Source: Gnetum montanum (lineage: Eukaryota > Streptophyta > Gnetopsida > Gnetales > Gnetaceae). Taken from it: a stretch of 64,000 nucleotides of DNA. The stretch is taken from the NCBI GenBank assembly GCA_015680685.1, contig MNCI01020673.1, forward strand, positions 61,783 to 125,782. Direction: 5' to 3'. The notes under the pieces were generated by a model, which ran no database searches, was not told the origin of the DNA, and saw nothing but the letters and a program-made list of their open reading frames with translations. This document shows positions 10,950-23,329 of the stretch, piece by piece. A program made the position numbers and the translations under genes. How positions within the stretch are numbered: the first letter of the stretch is position 1; every line of letters begins with the position of its first letter.

Positions 10950-11567
10950 ATCACACGTGTTAATTATAGGTTCAACACAACTTGTTATAGAGCTTGGCAA
11001 CGCATGGAACATTTCGGGTGTCATGTTTAAGGCTAGTGTGGAAAGTGCATCAACAATGGTGTTTTCACTTCTAGGGACATGCTGTATATCGGTTTCTACT
11101 AGTTGTCTCAATAGATGTTTGGTCAAATCACAATATGGTTGCAAATGGAGAGCCTTACATGCATAAACCTCAGTGACTTGATTAATAACTAACTGTGAAT
11201 CACCTCGAACTACAAGATGTGAGATTCCTGAAGTTAATGCTACTTGAAGACCTCTAATAAGACCTTCGTATTCCGCCACATTATTGGTACAGGAAAATGT
11301 CAATTGGTAGGTGAAGGGTTGGATTTCTCTAGAGGGGTATGTTAAAATAGCTACAGCACTTCCTCCTCGGGAGGTTGAAGCTTCATCAAAATAGAGGATT
11401 GCCTCATAGTTGTTAGGTACGGTGTCTATACTGTTAACATTCTCATCCAAGAATTCAGGGTTGACTATTGCTTGATCATGTGTTGGTGAGACGACTAATT
11501 GTGTGACTATTGCTTGACCTTTTGTGGAAGATTGAGCAACATAGTGTAGGTCAAACTCTATGATCAT
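10950..11567 (-). pseudogene. pol: Tat-2 archaeal-type RNase H
   Basis: This second RNase H is the diagnostic domain of the Tat lineage. The acidic catalytic positions are intact: LYFDEASTSRGGSA, NNVAEYEGLIRGL and VRGDSQLVINQV, followed by RSENTIVDALSTLAL. It is the longest open stretch in Tat-2 pol (11567-10638), which also covers the linker and the start of integrase. In Tat elements the domain lies between the classical RNase H and integrase, as it does here. The surrounding polyprotein is broken, so it is counted as part of a pseudogene. Confidence 0.88.
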
Positions 11568-11618
11568 TTCTTTCCATCTAGCTATCCTACTTGACTCATA
11601 GATATTGTTAGTGATAGC

Positions 11619-13161
11619 TCAGAGTACGTTATCTTTGCAAATAATGTAAACTTGATTGTGGAAGAGATAATGCTGCCATTTCTTCAAGGTGAAAACAAGG
11701 GCAAGGCATGATCTCTCTACATCGTTGTATCGTTGTTCATAGGCAATTAAAGCGTGGCTTAGATAATATATAGGGATCTCGACTCCATCTTGACGTTTTT
11801 GACAAAGCATTGATGCAATGGAAGCATCAGAAGTTGCAAGGTAGATATAAAAGGGTTTATTACTTTATGGGGGATAGACAGTTGGCAGTTGGATTAGCTC
11901 TTGTTTTATGTTCTTGAATGCTTCCTGACATTGTTGGGTCCATTGGAAATGCACATTTTTTCATAACAGGTGCTGCATAGGTCTCAACTTATCTGTCAAT
12001 TTTTCGATAAAGCGTCTAATGAATTGTAGCCTACCTTGAAGACCATGTAGTTCTGTAAGATTCCTTGGTGGTTGCATATTAGTTATTGCCTTAACCTTAT
12101 CAGGATATACCCATATTCCCATTTCAAAGACTATGAAACCAAGCATTTTTCCCATTTTGACATTAAAGACACATTTCTTTGGATTTAGTCTAAGGTCATA
12201 TTCGAGACAACACTTAAGCACTAAGTCTAGATCTTTTGCATGTTGTTTGGTTGTTTTAGATTTAACCACAATATCATCAACATAATCATTGAGTAGATTG
12301 AGCATGTAATCACTAAATATATATGTCATTGCTCGTTGATATGTAGCTCCTGCATTTTAAGGCCAAATGGCATCATAGTATAACAAAATGTCCCCAAGGT
12401 GTCATGAAAGTTGTTCTAAGTTGATGTTCTGGATTGATTCTTAACTGGTTGTATCCTGAAAATCCATCCATAAAGGATAATAGTGTGTGCCTAGCAGTTG
12501 TGTCAATAAGTTGATGAATGCTAAGTAGCAGGAAGTCGTCCTCTATAGTGGCTGTATTAAGATCACAGAAGTTAATGCATATGCGTATACTACTATCCTT
12601 CTTAGGAACCACAATAATGTTTGATACCCAATCAGAATAATCAACAGCCTGGATGAAGCCGACTTGGTAGAGCTTTGTGATTTCAGCACAGATGACTAAT
12701 GCAACTTTGGGCCTAACTTTTCTTGTTTTTTGTTTTACTGGTTTGATTTTTTCATCAAGGATAATATTATGTTGAACGATTCAGGGATCTAATCCTGGCA
12801 TGTCAGTATATGACCATGCGAACATTTTTATGTTGTCTTTTAGCACTTGAGTGATGTCACCTACAAGTTGTGAGTCTAGTAAGGCACTTAATTTCAATGT
12901 TCTGGCTTCGCCATGGATAGTCGTAATGGGGATTTCAACTAGAGGATCTTCAGTGATATTATTAGCTTGTAGATCCAAAGTATGAGTCACATTTTTAGGC
13001 CAGTTTGACATTTCTTGAGTGGAGGCTATTAAATCAGTATAAGTGGATGGGTCTAGATCCAAGGATTCTGGGTTTACTACTCTTTCTACCTCCCTGTATG
13101 ATCCACTGAGAGATAATATTGAGAGAATACTCTTGGTGGTCATGGTGCTTGCTCCTGCCAA
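11619..13161 (-). pseudogene. pol: Tat-2 reverse transcriptase and classical RNase H, broken
   Basis: The segment starts with a linker (13161-12781) whose pattern recurs in Tat-4 (LDLDPSTYTDLI against LDLKPIAYNEYL). Reverse transcriptase fingers and palm follow: MVPKKDSSIRICINFCDLN, FMDGFSGYNQLRI, MMPFGLKNAGATYQ, and the catalytic NDYVDDIVVKSK near 12285-12250. RNase H ends near 11619 with LALVFTLKKWQHYLFHN. Frameshifts or stops near 12770, 12370 and 11960 break it into at least four open parts. The catalytic aspartates of the palm are kept. Confidence 0.88.
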
Positions 13162-13180
13162 TTAAAACAGGAGCAAAATA
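13155..13180 (-). other. Candidate 3' splice site just upstream of Tat-2 reverse transcriptase
   Basis: The element strand reads TTTTGCTCCTGTTTTAATTG followed by GCAG, then GAGCAAGCACC and ATG of the RT-side frame. The polypyrimidine tract plus CAG is a good acceptor. Ogre elements are known to splice an intron between protease and reverse transcriptase, and this site is in that position. No matching donor was identified. Confidence 0.35.
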
Positions 13181-13254
13181 AGAGACACCTCCTTGGCAGG
13201 AGAGTTACAAAGTGTAAACGAACATAGGATAATCAAACTATGTACTGACAAAAT

Positions 13255-13345
13255 TAGGAGATATGGTGATGGTCATGGCAGTTTAAGGCCGTACCGGTCC
13301 ACATGGCAGTTTAAGGCCGTATTGGGCCACATGGTAGTTTATGTT
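13255..13345 (-). repeat. Short repeats on the RT side of the Tat-2 antisense gene
   Basis: Three copies of a unit of about 29 bases, built on CATGGCAGTTTAAGGCCGTA, stand here. On the element strand they read like TACGGCCTTAAACTGCCATG, the same family as the array at 19270-19600 beyond the antisense gene and that in Tat-1 at 3958-4250. Confidence 0.7.
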
Positions 13346-13389
13346 GACTTGTCATTTGGACTGAGTGCATGCAACATTTTTAAATTTTA

Positions 13390-15352
13390 AATTTTTGACT
13401 TTTTAAATTTTGAGCGAAGAGTAAGTTCATGGAGATTTTAAAGTTTTATGAATTTCATGCACATCTTTACGTATTTCCATATGTTCATATATGTTTATTT
13501 ATCTTTAGTGTTGATTTTTTGAACTTTTCTCCTCTTCCTCATAAGAATTTTTTTTTTGGGACCTCATCTCCAGAGTCTAGCATAATGGGGGATATTAGGC
13601 AAGCATAGGGCAAAGATGACAATAACATGCAAACATGGTGAAGTAGAATTAAAATAAAAGGGAGATAAAATAAAAAGGCAATAAATTAAATTAATTTAAT
13701 TCAGAAAGGGGAATTTTAGAGGTTAGACAAGGGAGTTTTAGATATTAGAAAAGAAAGTTTTGGAGTACAAGACATCATTTCTCTTAGCGTGAGTTCCTGG
13801 AAATTAGCACGACAGCGTGACCTAGTGAGCCAAGGCATTAGCATCAGCATCAATGTGACTAAATAAACCATTAAGGACGAAGGAAGAGGAAAGGAAAGCC
13901 TGGATAAGGGGAAGAGGCAAGGGTATTTGGCGTTCGTGGAGGAGAGCGAGGAGATTCTCCAGCGTCTCCCCCAACCTAGAATCCCAACATGGAATAAGGC
14001 CCTACACAGGTGAGTTTGTTTTTTGTTTTCTATTTTTCTCGGCATCTTCTAGACAACGTTACCTAGGGTAGAATTCTTATGCTGTGATTTGGATTTTGGG
14101 ATTTCTAGAATCGTGGGGGTTTTCAGTTTTTTTAGGGTTTTTGGCTTTCTTGGCGTGGTTTTCGTAGGGTTTGTGGGTACAGCGTGAGTGTGGGAAGGAA
14201 GGCTTGTATTTTGAGTTGTAGTGTGTGTTTGTGAGCTTGGGGTTTTCCTTGTTTGCAGCATGAGCCTCCTGCCCTTCTTAACAGCATGACTGTCTTGCCC
14301 TCTTTAGCATCTTTGGCAGCGTGACTGCAAATTTTTCACAGGGAATGAACAACGTGACTTTGAATTTTTGGGCAAAATTTTTAAATTTTGGAGGGTAGCG
14401 TGACTACAAAATTTTTGACTTTGGAGCCAAGGTGGCGTGACTTGTAATTTTTCATGCCCAAGGCAATGTGACTTGTAAATTTTTGGATTTTTCCTAGGGC
14501 AACGAGGTTTTTAGCCTTCTTGGCAGCGTGAATGTGGGTAATGGAAGAAGTGAAACTAGTGTGGACTGAGAAGGCTTGCGTTGCAAGGAAGACCTATTTT
14601 TCAATGCATTTTTGTGTGTTGGCAGCATGACATCCAGATTATTGGGGAGGTTTCTTGTGTGACCACTAGTTAGGCAAAGTGAACACAAGATAAGGGTTCC
14701 AAGGCAAATTGTAGGTTCCTAGTGTGAGTACTTAGCATGAGTGTCAAGACGTCACACAAATGAGGGATGAAAGCCCAACATGAGCAGCTAGTGGGAAGGC
14801 CCAGCATGAGTTGGGCTAGAGCAATTCCCAGCATGAGCTGCCAAAGATACCCAGCATGAGTTGGAATGTGAAGACATGCGTTGCTACCTAGGATGCTCAT
14901 TGCTTGCTGGTTTCATGTTTATGCCATTTATTTGTTTTCTTGAGATGGATGTTTAAACCTTACTTGAGTAAATGCTTATGTTTTGTGAATTTATTGTGAA
15001 ATGGATTTTAATGTACCTCAGTGAGCATCAGATACACTAAATAGATATTGGTGTTGTCTCATGGGGTGAAGCTAGGGATTCAAAGTATTTATTTATGTGA
15101 TTTTTGGTCTATGTGGTTTTGATCTATTATTAGCACTAAAATTTTTCACTTACCTAATGTTTCTGGCATTGGTTTGGCTGTGTGCAAGGGACCTAAACCT
15201 TCTCTTTTGGTGGTTGAGCTTGTTGGGGGTACTTGCTTGGTTTGGCCCCTTTAGACCGGACACACCCCCCCATGACATGTGCTTGGGCCCCATGTGATAT
15301 GGTTCCGCCCCGGTGTTAGTTCGTTTTTTTCCTTCATCCTATAAAATTTTAG
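13390..15352 (+). promoter_or_regulatory. Upstream region of the Tat-2 antisense gene, with motif array and possible 5' exon
   Basis: No clear coding exon is seen. CAGCGTGA or CAGCATGA type words recur from about 13800 to 14880, for example near 13808, 14177, 14260, 14320, 14524 and 14820. They are the same motif as in the Tat-2 LTR. A strong 5' splice site, CACAG|GTGAGTTTG, lies at 14009/14010 and could end a leader exon that joins the acceptor at 15352. A start codon could not be assigned, because the first recognised exon lacks a convincing in-frame ATG at its beginning. Confidence 0.5.
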
Positions 15353-18300
15353 TGTGGTTATATCATCTCATCTGAGTGAACAGTTAGCTCGTGACATCAT
15401 TGAGAAAGCGTTACCTGGGTCTACACAAGACATGCTTGCTTTTATCATTGATATCGATGAGGGAATTTTCAGGATTTTTGGAGGCTCTACTAAGGGTCCT
15501 AGATCTACACGTCCTTTGACTCATGTGTGGGAGCTGCCTACGTGTAGTCATTATAATAGCAACAACACACTTTTCCTAGCCCTCCAAGTACACACTCTAT
15601 TTCAGAACCCACCTGGGATGGTATATAGAGTGGACAGGTATGCTCCTTTGTGTCTTGTTTAATTTTGATCCCTTTTTAAACTTCATGCCATCATCTAAAT
15701 GCAAATGTTGTTTTTCCTATGCAGGCCTCGCTTTGATGAACATGGGATGCTCGATGATGATGGTGGGCTTGCCTTAGCATGCACAGTGCTAGAGACTTTC
15801 ATGGCCGGCCCCATTCTTCATGCTGTGGTTTTGGACCAGACAAAGGTGGCTCTTGTTGACTACCATAGGTAGTTTTTGAGAGCCTTTGAGTGCTGCCAAG
15901 TTCGTGGTTGGTTACATGGAGAATGGTCATCTAATGGGCCAACCTTCCCTCAAAGAATTGATCCTGCACCTATCCCACCTACACCATTTACTGATGGTAA
16001 ATGACCATGCTCTAGTCTCCATTTTCTTTTCTTTTGTTGCCTTATCTTGTACTATGTTTTTAACTCTTTGCTCTATGTTTTCTCTTTACAGCAACCATCC
16101 CTCCCGAAGAAGTCACTGTTATAATGAGGTGCACTAAGGCCACCCTTTTCATGAAATTTGGGGAGGTGAAGTAGTCACAAAAGTGGTTACAGAATGGAGC
16201 TTCTGAGCTAACCATCAGTTGCCTTACTCGGGCAGGTCTAATGGACCTGTTTTCAACTTTGACTCCTAGCATTCCAGCTACTAGGATGATCACTATTGTA
16301 GATTCTTTCAATGGTGATGCTTCCTATTTTAGCACGTAGGTCTGAGGGGTCAAGGTATCTTTTCACTTGACCACTTAATTTCTCTCTAATCTTTTTGGCG
16401 TGCCCATGGATGGCGCCACGGTGTATATAGATAAAGCAGCAAAAGAGGACTAGGTCATAAGAGAGTTGGAGGAGTGGTTAGGTGTGCCTCGAGGTCACAA
16501 AGGTTTTGCTATGCAAGACGACACCTGATCAATGGAAGTGAATTTTCTATATCCTCTCTTCTGGGCACGGGCATTTTCCAAATCTCTCTTTCAAGGGAGA
16601 AACCTTGGGATCGAGACTGCATGTGTGATACGTGCCATTTTAGAGACAGGAAAGTGCTACAACTGGGCACAGTTTCTTGTATCTGTTTTTCATGGGGAGA
16701 TCATCAGGTTACGTTCCAACATCCATGCTAAATCTCATTTTACCTTTGCTTTCTTTGCGGGGTATTTATGTAGGTTCATTGAGTTCCTAGTGGTTTATGA
16801 TGATAACCACTATGTTTTGAGGGACCATTTGCAACTATCCCGCCCTTGGATTTGCCACCTATTTAGCACCACTAGATCCTAGGATCCACCGAAGGACATT
16901 GAGGAATCAGTATCAATTACTAGTGAAGGTGCAGTCAGCTGTTCTCATCATTCCTATGATAGTTTGGGATTGGAACCACCTGGGCTACGCACATTTGTGA
17001 AAAGGGCTGAAATTTTGATTGGCGAGACTGTTGGGAAGTCCAAGATGAAGGTGAAGAGGAAAGAACGCCCAAAGGAGCCTACTCCGGATGCAATACTACC
17101 ACATCCTGTTTGTACTGCCAGTGGAAGGTAAGTATTTTATTTTATTATTATTAATTTATTATTATTTAATGTATATATTGTTGAATGTATATGTATCCTA
17201 TGTCGTACTACCATTAGAATGTTGGTGTTATCAGAGGAGAGTCCAAAGAGAGAGAGAGAGACTTTGGCCTTAATGGCTGATCCCGAAGTGATTGTCATAG
17301 GGCCGAAAGAAGAAGTGAAGGAAAGAGAAGAAACAATTCAAGAACCTCCTGCCTCGCAAGAGGAGGATGTGATAGACGTCATGGAGACGAGGCTTGCAGA
17401 GGCTTTGGATGCACTCAGGCAACCCAATGATGAAAGAGGCATCCATTTGGGTGATGAAAGAGATGTCCTCGATGGCTTCTTGAATGGATCGTTGCAGCTT
17501 GGTGATCTGCCCAAGCTAAACAGCAAAGGGCTTTTTGGTACGTTCCTTTTAGCATAATCCATATTTTTGTACCTTTTAATTTTCATATGTTGTTTTTAAT
17601 TATCTTGATTATTTCTGGCATCAGAGGTAGATGCTAAGACTTCTGAGGCACGCACATCTCAAGTAGATATGTCAGGAACATAGGTTCCAATTGAAGTGAC
17701 CTCCCCGGCTTGTCCCACATCGACTGACTAGCTAAGGCCATGGCTTGAGATGCCTAGTAAGATAGAATTTGTTAAATGCATCATTATTGATGTGGTTACT
17801 CACTTACAGGAAGCTCATCCAGAACTAGGTATGTATGTTTTATGTATTATGCTAAGCATTTGGGTTTATTGTGTTTCTTTGCGTTCATCGATTATAGTTG
17901 ATTCCTATATGTGGTACTTACAATTGTAGGCACCAAGCTTCAGTGGGATCCCACTAAAGCTACTCACATTGATGCTCTCCCTAAACTGCTAGGGAATATT
18001 AAGCAAGTCCCAAGGAATGTGTACGATGTAGTTTTTGGTTGCGTCGTACAGAACGCCAAGTCGCTTTGGACTTGTAGACGTTCAGTTGAGTACTTATGGG
18101 ACGAGGTGCATTTATTGAAAGAAGCACTAGCAAAGGAGAAAGAGAAGAGCAGGGATCTCCAATCTCATTATGATCTTGCTGCCGCTAGACTATCTAGTGA
18201 TAGCACTTGGCGCACATTTGAAATTACCTATGTGCATTATTGGACGGTTTTAAACAGGAAAGTGCAGGCGACACGGGACTTAGTAGAAAAAAAAGCACAG

Positions 18301-18926
18301 ATAGATTTGCTGAACAGGAAATGTCACAATTAGAAGTCCTTTGCTAAAAAACTACGAAAATGGGGGCAAGACCAAAAGAACCACAAGCATCAGTATAAGA
18401 AGTGGTTGAAGGAGGAATCAGTTGAATGTCACCGAGCAGAGATGTTCATCGATGGATTAGGCTTGCGGCCTTCTTATGAAAGGTTCATCGAGTACACCGA
18501 GGTGGAGGGATCTCTAGAGAGAACCATTACTACCGCCTCTGGGGAGGTTTCGACAGGAATGTTCTCCCTCGAGCATCCTACTTGGACCTCGGTGGACAAG
18601 GGTAAAACCCTGGCTGGCATTGATCTTGGCCTAGAGGAGGATTGGGCAAATGTGCCAGAGGGGGAGATTCTACGGCGTTTGGAGGCCAACTTAGGGCCCT
18701 CCTCACTTGTGAGTGTTTTATTGTGGCATTCATTTTTGTATGGTTTTGTTGTTTTCATTGTTAGTGTTACTATTTTTATTAGTTTTGCATTTATGATTTT
18801 CTTTACTACTCTTACCTGTTTTGTTTTTTCTATTTTCTGTTATAGGAACATGTTAATGATGGAGCTGGCCCCAGTGGAGAGAGAGCGGATGATGAAGAGG
18901 ATCTTGGGGAGCAGCCCCTTCCATGA
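15353..18926 (+). pseudogene. Multi-exon antisense gene of Tat-2 (about 990 codons), function unknown
   Basis: Seven exons fit one reading frame: 15353-15637, 15725-15996, 16092-17127, 17218-17537, 17625-17828, 17930-18708 and 18846-18926, ending in TGA. All six introns are GT-AG, 87-137 bases long, with phases 2, 1, 2, 1, 1, 0. No frameshift is needed, though eleven stops occur, several where Tat-4 has Arg. Exon 4 holds a conserved block (GLMDLFSTLTPSIPATRMI; LFGVPMDGATVYIDKAA; YLCRFIEFLVVYD). Exon 5 is acidic and low-complexity. Exon 7 has a charged helical stretch (ALAKEKEKSRDLQSHYDL) that looks coiled-coil. The last exon is acidic. I do not recognise the family. It lies antisense between protease and reverse transcriptase. 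Antisense ORFs are known in Tat elements, so it is more likely element-borne than a captured host gene. Confidence 0.75.
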
Positions 18927-19269
18927 GCTTATCGTTAATTAGATTTTAGCTATTAAATGTCTTTAAGATTTTTTTTGGATTTTTGATGGAAATGTATGGT
19001 TGACAAATGTAATAACATGGACCTAGTTATGACATAACGTGTTGGAATTTTACTACCATTTTGACTCATCGTCATTTTTCATTTTTTTGTTTTCTCTTTT
19101 TATTTGTCTTTTCAAGTATTATAGCGAACATATGCGTGTAACTAATTGTAAAATGGAGGCATGAAATGTGAATCAATACTTGTAAAATAGGAAAGTAACA
19201 TTGAAGTCATAAATTAAGGCTGTAACTTGTATCATTTGAACGAGAATTTGACATAATGTAGTGAATTTT

Positions 19270-19600
19270 TGTAAACTTGTAATGTACTGAATCCTAGTTT
19301 AAAGCCGTTTCAGGCTTTTCACACTAGTTTAAAGTCATGGTGGACTATTGCATCTATTGCTAAGGAAAGAAAGATTGACAATTTTATGCCATAGTGAGCC
19401 AAAAGAAATAACAATTTTAGAAAGCCTTTAAAAGGAACCGACCATTTCTAACCATGGCTAGTTTAATGTCATTGTGGATGTTCGTTGGCAATTTAATGTC
19501 CTACCAAATGATTGGTACTTTAACATCATTTCGGACATGTGGTAGTTTAACGTCATTTCGGACATGTGGTAGTTTAACGTCATTTCAAACATGTGGTCTA
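19270..19600 (-). repeat. Short repeats on the protease side of the Tat-2 antisense gene
   Basis: CTAGTTTAAAGYC-type units recur with variable spacing. They end in a clean 27-base tandem at 19532-19590 (ATTTCGGACATGTGGTAG plus TTTAACGTC), nearly three copies. The array abuts the protease stop at 19607, as in Tat-1. With 13255-13345 it brackets the antisense gene. Confidence 0.8.
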
Positions 19601-19606
19601 TTTGCT

Positions 19607-20521
19607 CTAGTTATTAAGTTGCCTCTTGATCCTTTGTAGTTTATCGTGATGGGTTGGGCATGTGGGTATGATCTTATACTCACCTTCCCCTTCATCGGTG
19701 ATGTCAAAGGGTAGTTCCGACCAAGAGACATCAGTAGGAATGGCTCCTATGTTTGCGTTGTCTAGTGCTTCCTTAATTTCAGCAAGATCATGAGCTAACG
19801 TTGGGTTCACCTCTTGGTGTATGCTCGTAGTTTCTTGCTTAGGCTTAATGAACTCAATCTCTAATTCTTGATCTACTCCAGGGTGTGAGGAAGTGGGCGA
19901 TACTGTTGTGTCCCCATATAGGATGATTTCACCACCTTCATAAGGTAGGTGAATCTCTTGATGGATCGGTGAAGATACGACCTTAAGTTGAGCTAGCCAG
20001 GGATGCCCTAAAATCAGATTAAACCCTGGCATTTCATCAACCACTATGAATTCAGCTGATGTGGGGAATTGGTCCCCGGCTATGAAGTCTAAGGTGACCA
20101 TACCTTTCACCCCAACACAAGAACCACTGAAGGATTTTAAGAAAGAAGTTATCGTGGGCTGTATTTGTTCAATAAGTTCTAGTTTTTCGATGATGGGAAA
20201 GGGTATTACATTTTTTGTCGCACTGTCATCGACATGCACCCTACGTATCTTGAAATGATCGACCTGTATTGTTATGAACATAGGGGCTGTGGTGACTTCT
20301 CCTATTTTCCCATCTAGCTTAATGTTCTTAGCACGAAACTCTAGGGATGTAGTCTTTGATTCCTGAGGTTGCGAGGAAAATACTGCATAAATGGATAGTT
20401 CATCTGCAGGAAGGTCCTCACTAACAGGGATCGAAGTCAGCATCCATACGAGCGCTTCTCGATGTACTGGTGAAGTCATTACTAGATCATATAGACTTAA
20501 AGAAGTGTTCTTTTGTTTCAA
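19607..20521 (-). pseudogene. pol: Tat-2 aspartic protease region
   Basis: One open frame of 304 codons encodes a retropepsin that would process Gag-Pol. The active-site block reads VHVDDSATKNVIPFPIIEKL; Tat-1 has DDGA, so the glycine after the catalytic Asp is Ser here. The flap and distal signature follow: TLDFIAGDQFPTSAEFIVVD, GFNLILGHPWLAQLKVVSS. The C-terminal third is polar and ends at the short repeats. It is open end to end, but the DSA change and the broken neighbours make activity unlikely. Confidence 0.82.
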
Positions 20522-20533
20522 GGCTTATGTAAC

Positions 20534-23315
20534 CTAGGTCAATGCACTTGCTAGGTCTTTGCCATTTGGGACACCCTTATCTGTAGAGATTTGGTCCATT
20601 TGGCCCAGCATCCTTATTTCTCGTGGAGGAATTTTTGGGTTGGTAGTTGAGGATGCTGGGTTCAGGACATAGCCTGTGACATTATCTTCCCTTTGATGAC
20701 TTGTGCTAGGCTCATTAATGGATGGACCCATGGGAATAGCATTTAGTGGAGTAGGATTTGGTGGTCCTAATTTGTACTGATGGTTTTCTCTTTCCAAGCG
20801 CTCTCTTGTTAGTCTATTGGTAAGACGTTCTTGCAAAGGTCACGGGGGAATGGAGGTGGGTTATGTGTCAGGGTGTTTTGGCACCCAGATCACAAAGGGA
20901 ATGGGTTGGTGTTTAGAAGATGCGTTTGTTGCTGCAACAGAAGAAGGTACATGGATGACAAAAGGTTTTAGTGGTGTAGGGGATGTGTGTGCGATGAAAG
21001 GGGTTTGACGAGATGTTGGAGTAGGTGTGTTTTCTGAAGGCTTGTGGATTACAAAAGGTTTTCGCGGGATGTCTTGTTTGTTCTCCACATGGATAATATT
21101 AATTACATATGGTGCATCATTGGTGTTGAGAGGATCCCTGTAGACTTCCATGGGTTGGTTTTGGGATCTCACTGGGTTTGCCTCATCGAATACCACCTCA
21201 CCCTTGTCAATCATGTGTTGTATATCCTGTTGAAGGTGAAACAGTATTCAGTTCAATGACCAGGTCGTTGGTGATACTCAAAAAACCTATCCAATCTAAA
21301 GCCTCTTGGAATGGAGGTTCATTGGGTGTTGCCAACTCACAGAATTGATCATGTTTTTGAGAGGCCGCGGGAGACATTTGCTTATGTTTGATTAACCCGA
21401 CCTTTAGAAGTTGGTCAAGCAATTGTGAAGGTTTCATGGGTAAGGGTGTATATTGAGTGGGGTCTTTTCTTTCAAAGGTGTGAGCATGACCTATGTTGGT
21501 GTTTCTACTTGAGGGGGTTTCGGGTGTAGGCACAAGTGTGTTTCTTTCATAGTTGTTTGGGACAATGGGTTGTTTTTCCTTTTGTCCTAGATGGTTAGGC
21601 CTGGTTGTCTCGGCCACTGCTGCTATCGTTGTCTTGGATTTATCTTTCCTTGTATGTTGGCTTCTAAAGGTCGAGTAGGCTAGGTCATTGCTTGTTTGTG
21701 CAGCCTCTTCTATGTCTTTAATTTGCACAAATGCTTGGCTCAAGGTACAAGGTTTTAAATAGTAAATTTTTGACTTAATAAAGTCATTCGCGGCCGCCTT
21801 AAGGATGGTAAGTAGATATGTTTCAAGAATAGGCTCGTGAAGTTCATTAAGGCTGCACTCCACCTTTGGATAAATTTCTGTGCTGGCTCTAATGGCGCCT
21901 ATTTAATTTGAATCAAGCTATCGAGTGTGGCTTCAGGATTTAGATTGTATTTGAAACAGGTGACAAATTGGTGTAGCAAGTCCTTTAGAGAAGATATGGA
22001 GCTATGGGGTAAAGCTCAGTACCAGTCTAGGGCTTTTTTTGTTAAGGACATGGTAAACACATGTAGAATCACATGAGGCCATGCTTGAAGAAGTAGACAT
22101 TCTGTTTGGAATGTTACTAGGTGAGCGTTTAGATCTCCTTCTCCACTGTATTTGGTTAGCTGGGGTAATGAAACCCCCTTTGGCAAGGTTAGCAGTGGGA
22201 GTAAGGGATCAATTAGATCATCTTGATAGAAGTCTAGTACTTTGACTTCCTTGGTGTTTACAATTTTGAGGTGCTTTAATTCTTCTGCTAATGAATGCAT
22301 CATTTTTTCGTATCAGCCCATTCTTGGGTAGTAGGCAGTCTAGCAGTTTGAGCTAGTGGTGGTTAGTAATGACTCGATTGTTGCATTGTTTGTGGAAAGA
22401 GAGATTGTTGAACTATCATTTGCTGCGATGGGACAACATTCGAGGTTGAGACTACGGGATGTGGTATGCTATGATGAGTAGACAGGTTTTGCTAAAAAAC
22501 TGGTGGAACCCACTACCCAGTCACAGGTTGTGAAGTGATCAGTGATGCCTGTTGGATTTGCACTTGAGGTATGTAATGAGTGGACGTGGAAGCGGGTATG
22601 ATCGATGGCATCCCAATCACTTGGGGTTGAAAGGTTGTTCCTGCATTAATTTGAGGAGGAGGTTGTTGGGATTGTATTTGCAATGGTATGATGGAAGTAG
22701 ACGTGTTAGAGTGAACATTAAGCTTGAAGAAGATGTGAATGGGAGTGGGTACTTCCCATAGAGAAGCTAGTGGTGGAAGTATAGTCTATTCCAGGAAAGG
22801 TTGAAACAATGGGTTCGTATGGGCATGGGGACTAACGGTATGGTATGAATCCCCATGTTCAAACTGGGCTGTGAAATCATCTTCCTCGTCTCCACCTTGG
22901 GGGGGGGGGGGGGGGGGGGCTTTATTGGGGGGAACTGTAAGGCTTGACTTCTAGCCATGAGAAGTTGGGATATGAGTTTATGATGGTGTTTAGAGAGCAA
23001 GATTATATCAAATGATGAAGGGATGAACTCATGACCTCCTTTGTGGATAAGCTCATAGTCTCGTTTTCCTTCCCTTTCTACACGATTGATGGGTAAGTTA
23101 GCTTGGATCTTAACACAGATGAAGTTATACTGTTCGGGTGTAAGAGTTGCATAGGTAGGGTCTTTACCTTGTAGCCTTAGTGACTGGTGCATAGGGCCTT
23201 GGGGATTTATCTATTTGATGACAGTTATGGATTTAGTAGCAGTAATAGGGTTTGAGGTTTTAGCCCCAAAGTTTAAGATCGGTAGTGTTACTAGGTTAAT
23301 TTGGGAGGATTCCAT
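20534..23315 (-). pseudogene. gag: Tat-2 gag, broken
   Basis: Gag forms the virus-like particle. The start was chosen at the ATG at 23315 (MESSQINLVTLP), which follows the leader and matches the Tat-3 start. An N-terminal domain follows (YNFICVKIQANLPINRVERE), then a proline run encoded by a 21-base homopolymer at 22899-22919. The capsid-like region is at 22303-22016 and includes YSGEGDLNAHLVTFQTE and MSLTKKALDWY. The continuation at 21863-21207 has CTLSQAFVQIKDIEEAAQTS. The C-terminal third is basic and proline-rich with repeated KPFVIH blocks near 21060-20900. No zinc knuckle was seen. Several stops and frameshifts interrupt it. Confidence 0.8.
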
Positions 23316-23329
23316 AGTGAACGTGAGAA

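Noticed and set aside
15353-18926. Antisense gene as a captured host gene or an ordinary plant gene with a retrotransposon around it
   Set aside because: A homologue is in the same place and orientation in Tat-4, and both are flanked by the Tat short repeats. Capture in a distant ancestor cannot be excluded.
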